Below, one piece after another: positions 33,126 to 43,238 of a DNA stretch of 64,000 nucleotides (positions within the stretch are counted from its first letter, which is position 1; each line of letters opens with the position of its first letter). The DNA is from Mycobacterium sp. 141 (GTDB taxonomy: Bacteria > Actinomycetota > Actinomycetes > Mycobacteriales > Mycobacteriaceae): positions 62,001-126,000 of the forward strand of contig NZ_KB908260.1 of NCBI RefSeq assembly GCF_000382405.1, given 5' to 3'. The notes below the pieces were generated by a model. The model did no database searches. It was not told where the DNA came from and saw nothing but the letters and a program-made list of their open reading frames with translations. Position numbers and translations under genes: made by a program.

Positions 33126-34574
33126 GTGAGCCACACCCCGCTGGAAGATCCCGTCGACCGCGACGGTATACCCGTTGTCCCGAACGCCAGGCCCAGGCCG
33201 TTGCCCGCCTCGGCATGGGTCAGATTCCGCCCGCTCCTGATGCGCCTGCATTTCTACGCCGGAGTTTTCGTCGCCCCGTTCATCCTGATCGCGGCATTCA
33301 CCGGGCTGCTGTACGCGCTGATCCCGCAGCTCGACACATTCGTGAACCGTCACGAACTCACCGTCGAGCACGTCGGCGATCACCGGATCCCGTTGTCGGA
33401 CCAGATCGCCGCAGTGCGTCGGGCACATCCCGAAGGCACCGTTGCCAGCATCCGGCCGCCTGCTGCGCCCGACGAGACCACCTGGGTCACCCTCAACGTC
33501 GCCGACGTGCCACCCGACTATGCCCGCACGGTGTTCGTCGATCCCTACACCGGCGACGTCCGCGGCGCGTTGACAACCTATGGGCAGTGGCTGCCGCTGC
33601 GTGCCTGGTTCGACGAGCTGCACCGCAACCTTCATCTCGGGGCGGTCGGGCGCAACTACAGTGAGCTGGCGGCCAGCTGGCTGTGGGTGATCGCCGGCGC
33701 CGGTCTGCTGCTGTGGATCGGGCATCGAATCAGCACCGGGAAACTCCGGCGGATCGCCTCCCCCGACACCGGCGTGACCGGCCGCCGCAGACTGCTGTCT
33801 TGGCATGGGGCGCTGGGCGTCTGGATCATCGCGGCGCTGGCGCTGCTGTCGGTGTCGGGTATGACGTGGTCGCGTTTCGCCGGCGCGAACGTGAGCGAGA
33901 TCCGCTCCCACCTGACCTGGTCGACGCCATCGGTGGACACCATGCTGCCCGGCGGCGAACCGGCCGCGGTCGTCGCACACCACGGAAATCCAACGACCGC
34001 AGCCGGATTCGACGAATCACAGGCGTTGCGCGGCGCCGACACGGCGCTGCGCGCCGCGCACGATGCCGCGCTGAGCAATCCGATCTGGATGTATCCGCCG
34101 GCCGCACCGACCCAGGGCTGGCAGGTCGCCGAGAACAAGCGGGACTGGCCGACGCGCTACGACGCCATCGCCGTCGACCCGGATACGGGAGCGGTGACCG
34201 CCCGCGTCGATTTCGCCGACTGGCCGTTCATGGCGAAGCTGACCGACTGGATCGTCGGGGCCCACATGGGGATCTTGTTCGGCGTCGTCAACCAACTCCT
34301 GCTCGCCGGGGTGGCCGTCGCGCTGATTGTCGTCATCCTGCTCGGCTATCGCATGTGGTGGCGCCGAAGGCCCACGCGGACAACAGGTTCACCCCTGCCC
34401 ACCGGCCCTCGGCGTGGTGTATTGGCCGGGCTACGACCTTATGAGGCCGTGTTGGTCACCCTCGCGCTGGCTGGATTCGGTTACTTCGCCCCGCTGTTCG
34501 GGGTCTCACTGGTGGCGTTCATCGCACTCGACGCCGCGCTGAGCTGGTGGCAGACCCGGACGGTGCCGCAGTGA
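33126..34574 (+). CDS. PepSY-associated TM protein
   Basis: A 482-residue PepSY_TM (PiuB/iron-regulated membrane protein type) protein. The first helix is RLHFYAGVFVAPFILI, followed by a large external PepSY region and the family's paired helices (LHRNLHLGAVG, WLWVIAGAGLLLWI, SWHGALGVWIIAALALLSVSG). Such proteins are linked to metal uptake or reduction across the membrane. The GTG at 33126 was chosen because AGGAAAG precedes it and the promoter excludes earlier starts. Its stop overlaps the next GTG start by 4 bp. Confidence 0.82.
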   Translation: MSHTPLEDPVDRDGIPVVPNARPRPLPASAWVRFRPLLMRLHFYAGVFVAPFILIAAFTGLLYALIPQLDTFVNRHELTVEHVGDHRIPLSDQIAAVRRAHPEGTVASIRPPAAPDETTWVTLNVADVPPDYARTVFVDPYTGDVRGALTTYGQWLPLRAWFDELHRNLHLGAVGRNYSELAASWLWVIAGAGLLLWIGHRISTGKLRRIASPDTGVTGRRRLLSWHGALGVWIIAALALLSVSGMTWSRFAGANVSEIRSHLTWSTPSVDTMLPGGEPAAVVAHHGNPTTAAGFDESQALRGADTALRAAHDAALSNPIWMYPPAAPTQGWQVAENKRDWPTRYDAIAVDPDTGAVTARVDFADWPFMAKLTDWIVGAHMGILFGVVNQLLLAGVAVALIVVILLGYRMWWRRRPTRTTGSPLPTGPRRGVLAGLRPYEAVLVTLALAGFGYFAPLFGVSLVAFIALDAALSWWQTRTVPQ

Positions 34575-35197
34575 TCGGCGATCTCTTCCTGCGCTGGATC
34601 GTCACCGCGCTTTTTGTCTTGAGCGCGCTGGAATGCGGATACGCCATCGTGATCGGTCACCGGGCCTGGACGCATGTGGTGGGGCATCTGCTGCACCTTG
34701 TCATGGCAGTGGCCATGGCGGTGATGGCATGGCCGCGCGGTGCGGCGCTACCCACCACGGGCCCGATGGTGTTCTTCGGGTTGGCCACGGTGTGGTTCCT
34801 GGCCGTCGCGTTCACGACGACTCGAAGCCGCGCGGTCGCCGGGTACCACGCGTTCATGATGCTGGCGATGACGTGGATGTACGCCGTGATGAACGGCGGC
34901 CTGCTGCCCGGGCAGACGACTTCGGGGCAGCACGACACGCAGGCCTCGACGATGGCGATGGACATGCCCGGCATGGACATGCCCGCCGGCGCGGGGGCGT
35001 CGTCAGGACCGGGCTATCCCGGCTGGATCGATGCCCTGAACTGGCTGTGCACGGTGGTGTTCGCCATCGCCGCAGCGTGGTGGTTGTACCGCTATTTCGC
35101 TGAGCGGCAGGCTGATCCGGCTCGCCGCCATATCGGTATCGTGTGCCAGGCCATGATGGCCGCGGGGATGGCGGTGATGTTCGGGGTGATGCTCTAG
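34571..35197 (+). CDS. DUF5134 membrane protein with Met-rich loop
   Basis: About 208 residues, five or six membrane segments, related to the DUF5134 protein at 30227-30790. A loop at about 128-137 reads MAMDMPGMDMP, a Met ladder typical of Cu(I)-handling proteins. The GTG at 34571 overlaps the PepSY stop (GTGA), so both share the ECF-type promoter at 33037. The stop shares CTAG (35194-35197) with the convergent anti-sigma gene. Confidence 0.82.
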   Translation: MIGDLFLRWIVTALFVLSALECGYAIVIGHRAWTHVVGHLLHLVMAVAMAVMAWPRGAALPTTGPMVFFGLATVWFLAVAFTTTRSRAVAGYHAFMMLAMTWMYAVMNGGLLPGQTTSGQHDTQASTMAMDMPGMDMPAGAGASSGPGYPGWIDALNWLCTVVFAIAAAWWLYRYFAERQADPARRHIGIVCQAMMAAGMAVMFGVML

Positions 35198-35889
35198 GCG
35201 GCCGAGCCGTCAGTCGGCCATAGATGCCCGCGCCGACGACCGCGGGATGCGTTGTGCGGCAAGGTTATATCTGTTTCGGCCGCGTGTTGGCCGGGTTCGG
35301 GCCCCGACGTGGACGCATCGCGCCACACCAGGACCGCGAGAATCGCACCGAGCAGTACCGGTAGGTGGGTGAGCATCCGCACCGGCGTGACCGCGCCCAT
35401 CGTCGCGTCGACCGCGACATACACCGTCAGGACCGCGGCGAACACACCCAGCACCCCGGCCAGGCCCGCGGCAGCGACCGGCCGCAGCGCCGCACCGATC
35501 ATCACCGCGCCGAGTGCGGCCGACCACGCCGTCGACTCGTTGAGCAGGTGCCCGCCACCCATGCCGTGGCCGTGGGCCAGCCCGACGCTCAGACCGAGGC
35601 CCTGCACGGCCGCGAGCGCGATCTGCACCACGCCGACACCGAGCAAGGCCGCGCGCCGCCAGCCCAGCCACGGCCGCCGAGTCTCCTCGACGGAGTGGTC
35701 GAGCGCGGTGAGCGTGGGCCGGCGTTCGGCCAGTCGGCGTAGATCGAGCGCCTGCTCGGTGACGGCGTCGCGCCAGGCGCGGCACTCGGCGCACTCACGC
35801 AGGTGCTCGTCGACGCGGGCCGACGGCACGGGCTCGCGCTCACCGTCGAGCCGGGCCGACAGCGCCTCGCGCGCCACCTCGCAGTTCAC
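35194..35889 (-). CDS. zf-HC2 anti-sigma-like membrane protein
   Basis: A 231-residue protein. The N-terminus carries the zinc-binding anti-sigma motif: C3 and H29-x3-C33-x2-C36. Hydrophobic segments follow at about 80-105, 121-160 and 172-190. Between the first two lies a His/Gly loop, GLAHGHGMGGGHL, a candidate metal-sensing site. The GTG start lies about 8 bp past the -10 box of an ECF-type promoter, so the mRNA is probably leaderless. In ECF systems the anti-sigma is often part of its own regulon, so this is the best candidate anti-sigma for the SigC-like factor (inference). It is not adjacent to the sigma gene. Confidence 0.8.
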   Translation of the reverse strand: MNCEVAREALSARLDGEREPVPSARVDEHLRECAECRAWRDAVTEQALDLRRLAERRPTLTALDHSVEETRRPWLGWRRAALLGVGVVQIALAAVQGLGLSVGLAHGHGMGGGHLLNESTAWSAALGAVMIGAALRPVAAAGLAGVLGVFAAVLTVYVAVDATMGAVTPVRMLTHLPVLLGAILAVLVWRDASTSGPEPGQHAAETDITLPHNASRGRRRGHLWPTDGSAA

Positions 35890-35896
35890 CCCCTTA

Positions 35897-35925
35897 TAGT
35901 CGCGCAGAAGCCGCCGATCGTTCCC
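35897..35925 (-). promoter_or_regulatory. ECF-type promoter for the anti-sigma gene
   Basis: Minus-strand GGGAAC (35925-35920), 17-bp spacer, CGACTA (35902-35897). It differs from the other elements by one base in the -10 box. The GTG start codon is at 35889, about where transcription should begin. Confidence 0.68.
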
Positions 35926-35945
35926 CGCGGGTGGCCGCCCGGGTC

Positions 35946-37799
35946 TCAGCCGATGACCGGCAGCGTGACCGAGGAGGGGTGGGCCGGGTCGTGCAGGATG
36001 GTCTGGGTGGCCTGCTGGGTCCTGGCGTCCTGCCCGAACGGCGCCCCGGTGTTGGGGTTGGGTGCGAACTGCGGGTAATCGCTGCTGGAGATCTCCAACC
36101 GGATCCGGTCGCCGGCCCGGAACAGATAGCTGGTGGGCCAGACCTGGATTCGGTACTGGTACGGCCGGCCCGGTGTGGTCGGCGTGGGGTTCGACAGCGA
36201 GTCCCGGAACGATGTCCGCAGGATGCCGTTGTTGAGGTTGACCGCCTGCCCGTCAGGTTTGACGACGATGAGCTTGGCGGTGAAGTCGGTGTCGACGGCG
36301 CTGGACTGGGCCCACAGTGTGACCGTCACCGGACCGGTGACCTCGGTGTCCTTGGTCAGCGGCGCCGAGCTGTACACCAACACGTCGGAGCGCTGCTCGA
36401 CCGGGATCTGATCATAGGGCCCTTGCGGGCCGTTCAGCGCGCCGCAGCAGGAGTGCCCGCCGAGGCTGGGCGCCGGGAACGCCGGATCGTAGAGATAGGT
36501 GTCGGGCGGCTGCGCTGCCGGCGGCCGGACGGTGAGTTGACCCTCGCGCTCGGCGAGCCCCCCTGATCCTGACAAATACCAATTCATCCAGTGTGTCTGT
36601 GGCAGAGGCCAATTCGGTGCGGTCTTCCAGACGTTGGCGCCCATCAGGAAGTAGTCGACGCGCGGTGAACCGGCCACGTCGTTGTTCTGACCCTTCAGAA
36701 AATGGTCGAACCAGGCCAGCTGGAGTTCGTTGATGGGGCTGTTCCCCACCGACCCGATGTCCTTGAGCATCGGTGCGGCCACCGAGTCGGGTCTGCCCCA
36801 GCCGACGTGATCCCACGGTCCGATGACCAGCCGCTGGTTGGTGCGGGCCAGATCGCTGCCGCCATGGGTCGTCATCCCGGTGAAATTCTCGATCCCACCG
36901 GCCAGGAAGGCGTCGTACCAGCCCTCGACATTCAGCACGGGGACTTTCACCGCCGGGTAACGGTCCCTGATGCTGAAGCGGCGCCAGAAGTCGTCGCGGG
37001 CGCTGTGCCGGATCCAATCGAAATACCAGGGCGCGACCACGGGGTTGTCGGGCTGCATCGGCGGAAGGTCTTTGAACGGACGGAAATTCAGCCATCGGGT
37101 CGGATCGGCACTGGCAGCGTTCAGTTCGGCCACGGCCTGCCGGTCATCGCGGTTGATCGCGGCGGTGGTCGCGATGTCCTGGATCGCCCACGGCAGCACG
37201 AAACCCAGTCGGAACTCCCCACCCTCGTAGTTCCATCCGTCGTAGTAGTCCGAGGCGGTGTTCACGGGCACGATGGTCGCCAGGTGTGGAGGTGTGGTCA
37301 CCGCCGCCAGCCATTGGGTGGCGCCGACGTAGGACGACCCGTACATACCGACCTTGCCGTTCGAACCCGGCAGCCCAGCCGCCCACTCCACCGAGTCGTA
37401 ACCATCGTCCATGTCGTGGGTGAACTCACTGAACACGCCACCCGAGTTGCCCTGCCCCCGAATATCCTGCACCACAACCAAATAGCAATGCGATGCGAAC
37501 CAGTCGGGCGGCTGGAAGCGGTCCACGTCCGTCTGCGCCGCGGACTTGCCGTACTGGGTGCGCATCAGGATCACCGGTACCGCATCGGAGGTCCGCGGAC
37601 GGTAGACGTCGGCGCGCAACACGGTGCCGTCGCGCATGGTGGCCGGAACGTCGTGCTGGGTCGTCACCTGGCACGGTCCCCGGCCGGTTGCCGCGGGGAA
37701 CGGACGCTGCGCATCCGCATCCGGCCCGCTCGTGCAGCCGGTCAGGACCAGGGCGGTGCAGACCAGGACGACGATGACGGCGCGGATCGCGTGGGACAC
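35946..37799 (-). CDS. CocE/NonD-family lipoprotein hydrolase
   Basis: About 617 residues. The signal peptide ends in the lipobox L-T-G-C, so it is probably a surface lipoprotein. The alpha/beta-hydrolase S15 domain has the nucleophile motif G-x-S-Y-x-G (GSSYVG), an Asp in GWYDAF and a His in GPWDHVGWG. The C-terminal jelly-roll domain is of the X-Pro dipeptidyl-peptidase type. Substrate could be an ester, amide or peptide. I prefer the GTG at 37799 over a TTG one codon earlier. No promoter element of the island type was seen, and a link with copper is not evident. Confidence 0.82.
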   Translation of the reverse strand: MSHAIRAVIVVLVCTALVLTGCTSGPDADAQRPFPAATGRGPCQVTTQHDVPATMRDGTVLRADVYRPRTSDAVPVILMRTQYGKSAAQTDVDRFQPPDWFASHCYLVVVQDIRGQGNSGGVFSEFTHDMDDGYDSVEWAAGLPGSNGKVGMYGSSYVGATQWLAAVTTPPHLATIVPVNTASDYYDGWNYEGGEFRLGFVLPWAIQDIATTAAINRDDRQAVAELNAASADPTRWLNFRPFKDLPPMQPDNPVVAPWYFDWIRHSARDDFWRRFSIRDRYPAVKVPVLNVEGWYDAFLAGGIENFTGMTTHGGSDLARTNQRLVIGPWDHVGWGRPDSVAAPMLKDIGSVGNSPINELQLAWFDHFLKGQNNDVAGSPRVDYFLMGANVWKTAPNWPLPQTHWMNWYLSGSGGLAEREGQLTVRPPAAQPPDTYLYDPAFPAPSLGGHSCCGALNGPQGPYDQIPVEQRSDVLVYSSAPLTKDTEVTGPVTVTLWAQSSAVDTDFTAKLIVVKPDGQAVNLNNGILRTSFRDSLSNPTPTTPGRPYQYRIQVWPTSYLFRAGDRIRLEISSSDYPQFAPNPNTGAPFGQDARTQQATQTILHDPAHPSSVTLPVIG

Positions 37800-37826
37800 C
37801 AAGCGAGCGTATCGCCGCCAGGCTTG

Positions 37827-37886
37827 GCGAGCAGACGTGAAAGTCCCCGAAACACCGAGGTTTCGGGGACTTTCACGTCTGCTCGC
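37827..37886. repeat. 60-bp perfect palindromic repeat, copy 1
   Basis: Perfect 27-bp arms (37827-37853 and 37860-37886) enclose a 6-base loop. The outer ends read GCGAGCAG / CTGCTCGC. It lies 14 bp after the sahH stop and 27 bp before the hydrolase start, so it can terminate sahH transcription. A diverged member of the same family is at 56885-56943. Confidence 0.92.
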
Positions 37887-37900
37887 GCTACGTCAGTGAC

Positions 37901-39394
<1,494 letters not shown>

Positions 39395-39529
39395 GTAGAG
39401 CCCTCTTTCAGTCGTGATTGCTTGCCAGCGCACGGGTGTGCCCGACGGCGACGCCACATGCAGATACCTCTAGCCTGCGGGCTCGCGGGACAGGCGCTCA
39501 CGTGTTCGACAGCGGCGGCGCACTGACAG

Positions 39530-40153
39530 CTAGACAGTATCTATCACACCGTAGCGCTCGGCGAACGGCGTCATGAGTCGGGCCAGGTCACCGGCTACAT
39601 CGTGATCAGCCTCCGGTGGCATGGAGACATAACTCATCGCCAATCGCACGATCGCGCGCGCAAGCACCCCGGCGTCCTCATCACTCGCCTTCATCCAGCT
39701 GTTCTGGAAGATCCCGGTCAGCCGGTCCGAGCACCGGCTGATGATGGGTCCGCTGCCGGTGGTGATGATCTGCAGCAGGTCGGGTTTGGACGCCCCGGTG
39801 AGCAACGAGATCACGAGCGGGTCCGCGGACGAGTCGGCGAAGAATGTCCGGAAGCCTTCCAGGAATGCCTCGTATACCTGGCCGACGTTGTGGTTGATCG
39901 CTTGGTCCACCGCGTCGACCAGGCGGTCGGCGAGCCGCATCGCATACCCCTCGGCCAGGCCCTGCCGCGATCCGAACTCGTTGTAGATGGTCTGCCGGCT
40001 GATCCCCGCGGCCTGCGCCACATGCGACAGCGTGATGGCCGACCAGTCACGGGTCAGCAGCAGGCCGCGCATGCCGTCGAGGATCGAATCACGCAGCAGT
40101 ACCCGCGACGCCTCCGCATAGGGGATGCGCTGCTTGTCCCGGGGCCGACTCAC
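39530..40153 (-). CDS. TetR-family regulator (Rv3249c-like)
   Basis: A 207-residue TetR protein. The HTH is at about residues 37-56 of this start (ITLSHVAQAAGISRQTIYNEF). The ligand domain is mainly helical. In M. tuberculosis Rv3249c ends the alkB-rubA-rubB cluster and binds fatty acids; here the alkane hydroxylase genes are absent between this gene and the permease. I prefer the GTG at 40153 (VSRPRDKQ), since the longer frame adds a low-complexity tail. No TACG-N4-CGTA site was found in its own upstream region. Confidence 0.82.
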   Translation of the reverse strand: MSRPRDKQRIPYAEASRVLLRDSILDGMRGLLLTRDWSAITLSHVAQAAGISRQTIYNEFGSRQGLAEGYAMRLADRLVDAVDQAINHNVGQVYEAFLEGFRTFFADSSADPLVISLLTGASKPDLLQIITTGSGPIISRCSDRLTGIFQNSWMKASDEDAGVLARAIVRLAMSYVSMPPEADHDVAGDLARLMTPFAERYGVIDTV

Positions 40154-40261
40154 ACGCGCGACTCTAATCCCTCTCGTCGCCGCAATCGGCCTTCCTGCAG
40201 TTCCCGGCGTGCTGGCCCGGGCAGCTCCAGTCATCGGGGACGTCGTCGCGCCCCGCCGCGG

Positions 40262-41734
40262 TTATTGCTTGCCGGCGGCTTCCCGTTGGCCCAGAACCGA
40301 ATGTTTGCGGCCGTAGATCGTGTACACCACGAGGCCGATCGCCATCCAGATCAAGAACCGGATCCAGGTCAGTCCGGTCAGGTTGAGCATCAGCCATCCG
40401 CACGCCGCGATCGCGGCGATGGGCAGCACTGGGACCAAGGGCGTACGGAATCCTCGCGGCAGGTCCGGGCGGGTTCGCCGCAACATGATCACCCCGGCCG
40501 AGACCAGGATGAAGGCGAACAGTGTGCCGATGTTCACCATCTCCTCCAGCTTGCCCATCGGGAACACCGACGCGGCGATGGCGACCAGCACACCGACGAT
40601 CACCGTGATGCGCACCGGAGTGCCCTGGCTACTGGTTCTGGCGAGCCGGCGCGGCATCAGACCGTCACGGGACATCGCGAACAGGACCCGCGTCTGCCCG
40701 AGCATCAGCACGATCACCACAGTGGTCAGACCCGCGAGCGCGCCGACGGAGATGACCTTGGCCGCCCAGTGCACGCCGTTCTGCGCGAATGCCGTCGCGA
40801 GGTTCGCCGAATGACCGTCGGAGCTCCGCAGCTCGCGGTAGGACACCATCCCGGAGAGCACTACCGTCACCGCGACGTAGAGCACCGTGACGATGGCCAG
40901 CGAGCCGAGGATGCCGCGCGGCACGTCGCGTTGCGGGTTTTTGGTCTCTTCCGCGGTGGTGGCGACGATGTCGAACCCGATGAAGGCGAAGAACACGATG
41001 GACGCGCCGGCCAGCACGCCGTACCAGCCGTAGTGACTGCCCGTGGCGCCGCTGATCAACGAGAACAGCGACTGGTCGGCACCGCTGCCGCCCGTACCTG
41101 CCTCGCCAGGCGGAATGAACGGCGAGTAGTTCTGCGGCTTGATGTAAAACGCGCCGACAATGACCACCAGCAACACCACCGACACCTTGATGACGGTGAT
41201 CACCAGGCTCACTGTGGCCGACAGTTTGGTGCCTCGCGCGAGCAGCAGCGTCACCACCGCGACGATCAGCAGCGCCCCCCAGTCCACTTCGAACCCACCG
41301 ACAGTCAGTGTGCCTCCACCGAAGCCGAATACCGTTCCGAGGTAGCTCGACCAACCTTTGGCAACCACTGCCGCGGCGACCGCGAACTCCAGGATGAGGT
41401 CCCAGCCGATTACCCAGGCGATGAACTCACCGAAGGTGGCATAGGAAAACGTGTATGCGCTGCCGGCGACGGGGAGAGTCGAGGCGAACTCGGCATAGCA
41501 CAACGCAGCCAAGCCACAGGAGATTGCGGCGATGACGAATGAGATCGAAATCGCCGGCCCGGTGAGGTCGCCCGCCGTCGATGCCGTGATGGTGAAGATG
41601 CCGGCACCGATCACCACCGACACACCGAATACGGTGAGATCCCACCAGGTCAGGTCTTTGCGTAATCGGGTCGACGGCTCGTCGGTGTCAGCAATGGACT
41701 GCTCGACGGATTTGGTACGCCACCGTGAGGTCAT
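40262..41734 (-). CDS. APC-family cationic amino-acid permease (Rv3253c-like)
   Basis: A 490-residue permease with about 12 membrane helices. The first helix carries the APC signature (VFGVSVVIGAGIFTITAS), and the family motif FFAFIGFDIVATTAEETKNPQRD occurs mid-protein. By homology it imports cationic amino acids. Start is the ATG at 41734 with GAGAGGCGG upstream. It is divergent from the flavin oxidoreductase gene with 61 bp between them. Confidence 0.9.
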   Translation of the reverse strand: MTSRWRTKSVEQSIADTDEPSTRLRKDLTWWDLTVFGVSVVIGAGIFTITASTAGDLTGPAISISFVIAAISCGLAALCYAEFASTLPVAGSAYTFSYATFGEFIAWVIGWDLILEFAVAAAVVAKGWSSYLGTVFGFGGGTLTVGGFEVDWGALLIVAVVTLLLARGTKLSATVSLVITVIKVSVVLLVVIVGAFYIKPQNYSPFIPPGEAGTGGSGADQSLFSLISGATGSHYGWYGVLAGASIVFFAFIGFDIVATTAEETKNPQRDVPRGILGSLAIVTVLYVAVTVVLSGMVSYRELRSSDGHSANLATAFAQNGVHWAAKVISVGALAGLTTVVIVLMLGQTRVLFAMSRDGLMPRRLARTSSQGTPVRITVIVGVLVAIAASVFPMGKLEEMVNIGTLFAFILVSAGVIMLRRTRPDLPRGFRTPLVPVLPIAAIAACGWLMLNLTGLTWIRFLIWMAIGLVVYTIYGRKHSVLGQREAAGKQ

Positions 41735-41795
41735 ATCGACGCCGCCTCTCACGCTTGAGCATGTGCGGGGATTGAATCCATTACTGTTTTCCCCG

Positions 41796-43229
41796 ATGTA
41801 TCAGAATCTTCATCTCCGCTCCCACCATGCCGTTGTCATCGGAGGCAGCATTGCAGGCCTGTGCGCGGCCCGCGTGCTATCCGATCACTTTGATCGCGTC
41901 ACGGTTTACGAACGTGACGAACTGCCCGAGACGCCCGTCAACCGCAGCGCGATTCCGCAGGGTCTGCACGTCCATCTTCTGATGGCGCGCGGGGCGCAGG
42001 AGCTCGAATCGGTGTTCCCCGGACTGCTCAAAGATATGGTCGCCGCAGGCGTTCCGGTGATCGAGAACCGGCCCGAGTCGATTCACTTCTCCGCGGCGGG
42101 CCATGTATTGGGCACCGGCCAACAGATGCTCGGCGACTTCACCGCATATGTACCCAGCCGCGGACACCTGGAATGGCAGATCCGCAACCGTGCGCTGAGC
42201 ATCCCGAACGTCAGCGTGGTGCGGCAGGTGGTCTCCCAGCCCCGGTTCGACCCCGTGACCCGGAGCGTGACGGGCGTGGTGCTCGACGACGGCGAGATCG
42301 TGTCGGCCGATCTGGTGGTCGATGCCTCCGGCCGTGGCAGCCGCCTGCCGGTCTGGCTGGACGAGTGGGGTTTCGGCCGGCCCAGGGAAGATCAGATCCA
42401 GGTCGGCGTCACCTATGCCTCACAGCGGGTACGTATCCCCGAGGGCCTGATCACGGAGAAGATGGTGGTGTGCGGTGCCGCGCTCGACCAACCGCGAGGC
42501 ATAGGCATGCTGTTCCACGAGGATGGCGTCTGGATCGTCACTGCGTTCGGGGTCGCCAAGACCGAGCCGCCGCGGGACTTCGCGGGGATCTGCACGCTGG
42601 CCGATACTCTGCTGCCGCCGCACATCAGCGCCGCCCTGCGAGAAGGCGAGCCGGTGGGCAAGATGAACTTCCATCGCTACCCCACCAGCAAGTGGCGTCG
42701 CTACGACAGGATGACCGACCTGCCGGTCGGGATCATCCCGTTCGGCGACGCCGTCGCCAGCCTCAACCCCACCTTCGGGCAGGGCGTGACGATGTCGGCG
42801 CTGCAGGCCAACAACCTGCGTACCGTGCTCGACGGCGGAATGCAGGATTTGGAAGGCCGATTGGCCCGGGCGACCGCGAAAACCACCCTGCCGGTTTGGC
42901 TGATGAACGCCGTCGCCGACATCGAGGAGCACGGGGCCCAGGGGTCGAGGCCGTGGTGGTACAGCCCGGTATTCGGGTTGTTCAAACAGTTCGTCGGCGC
43001 CGCCGAGACCGATCCGGTGCTTGCCGAATGGTTCCTGCGGCGCACCAGCCTGCTCGACAGCCTATGGCTGGTTCCGACGCCGCGGCTCATCGGGCGCGCC
43101 ATCCGCAACAACCTGCGACTGTTGCGGGCCGAACGCCGACAAGCGGATGCCAAAGCTGCCGATGGCGACAGCTTTCAAGGACCGGCGGCCGGACACACCG
43201 AACCACGGTTGCGCGCACAGGCCGAGTGA
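41796..43229 (+). CDS. FAD-dependent oxidoreductase (Rv3254-like)
   Basis: A 477-residue flavoprotein of the monooxygenase/geranylgeranyl-reductase-like group. The N-terminal dinucleotide fold is VVIGGSIAGLCAARVL, and the second FAD motif is IIPFGDAVASLNPTFGQG. The substrate is unknown. The ATG at 41796 fits the FAD fold beginning 13 residues later. No clear Shine-Dalgarno sequence is seen, so the mRNA may have a very short leader. Confidence 0.85.
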   Translation: MYQNLHLRSHHAVVIGGSIAGLCAARVLSDHFDRVTVYERDELPETPVNRSAIPQGLHVHLLMARGAQELESVFPGLLKDMVAAGVPVIENRPESIHFSAAGHVLGTGQQMLGDFTAYVPSRGHLEWQIRNRALSIPNVSVVRQVVSQPRFDPVTRSVTGVVLDDGEIVSADLVVDASGRGSRLPVWLDEWGFGRPREDQIQVGVTYASQRVRIPEGLITEKMVVCGAALDQPRGIGMLFHEDGVWIVTAFGVAKTEPPRDFAGICTLADTLLPPHISAALREGEPVGKMNFHRYPTSKWRRYDRMTDLPVGIIPFGDAVASLNPTFGQGVTMSALQANNLRTVLDGGMQDLEGRLARATAKTTLPVWLMNAVADIEEHGAQGSRPWWYSPVFGLFKQFVGAAETDPVLAEWFLRRTSLLDSLWLVPTPRLIGRAIRNNLRLLRAERRQADAKAADGDSFQGPAAGHTEPRLRAQAE

Positions 43230-43238
43230 CGGCCGGGC

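Noticed and set aside
28000..37000. Copper island as a prophage or IS-borne transposon
   Set aside because: No transposase, integrase, terminal inverted repeats or tRNA attachment site was seen at either end; only a palindromic repeat near 37827.
39395..39529. Possible SAH riboswitch before sahH
   Set aside because: No arrangement of the conserved helices or core could be recognised by eye in the 135-bp leader.
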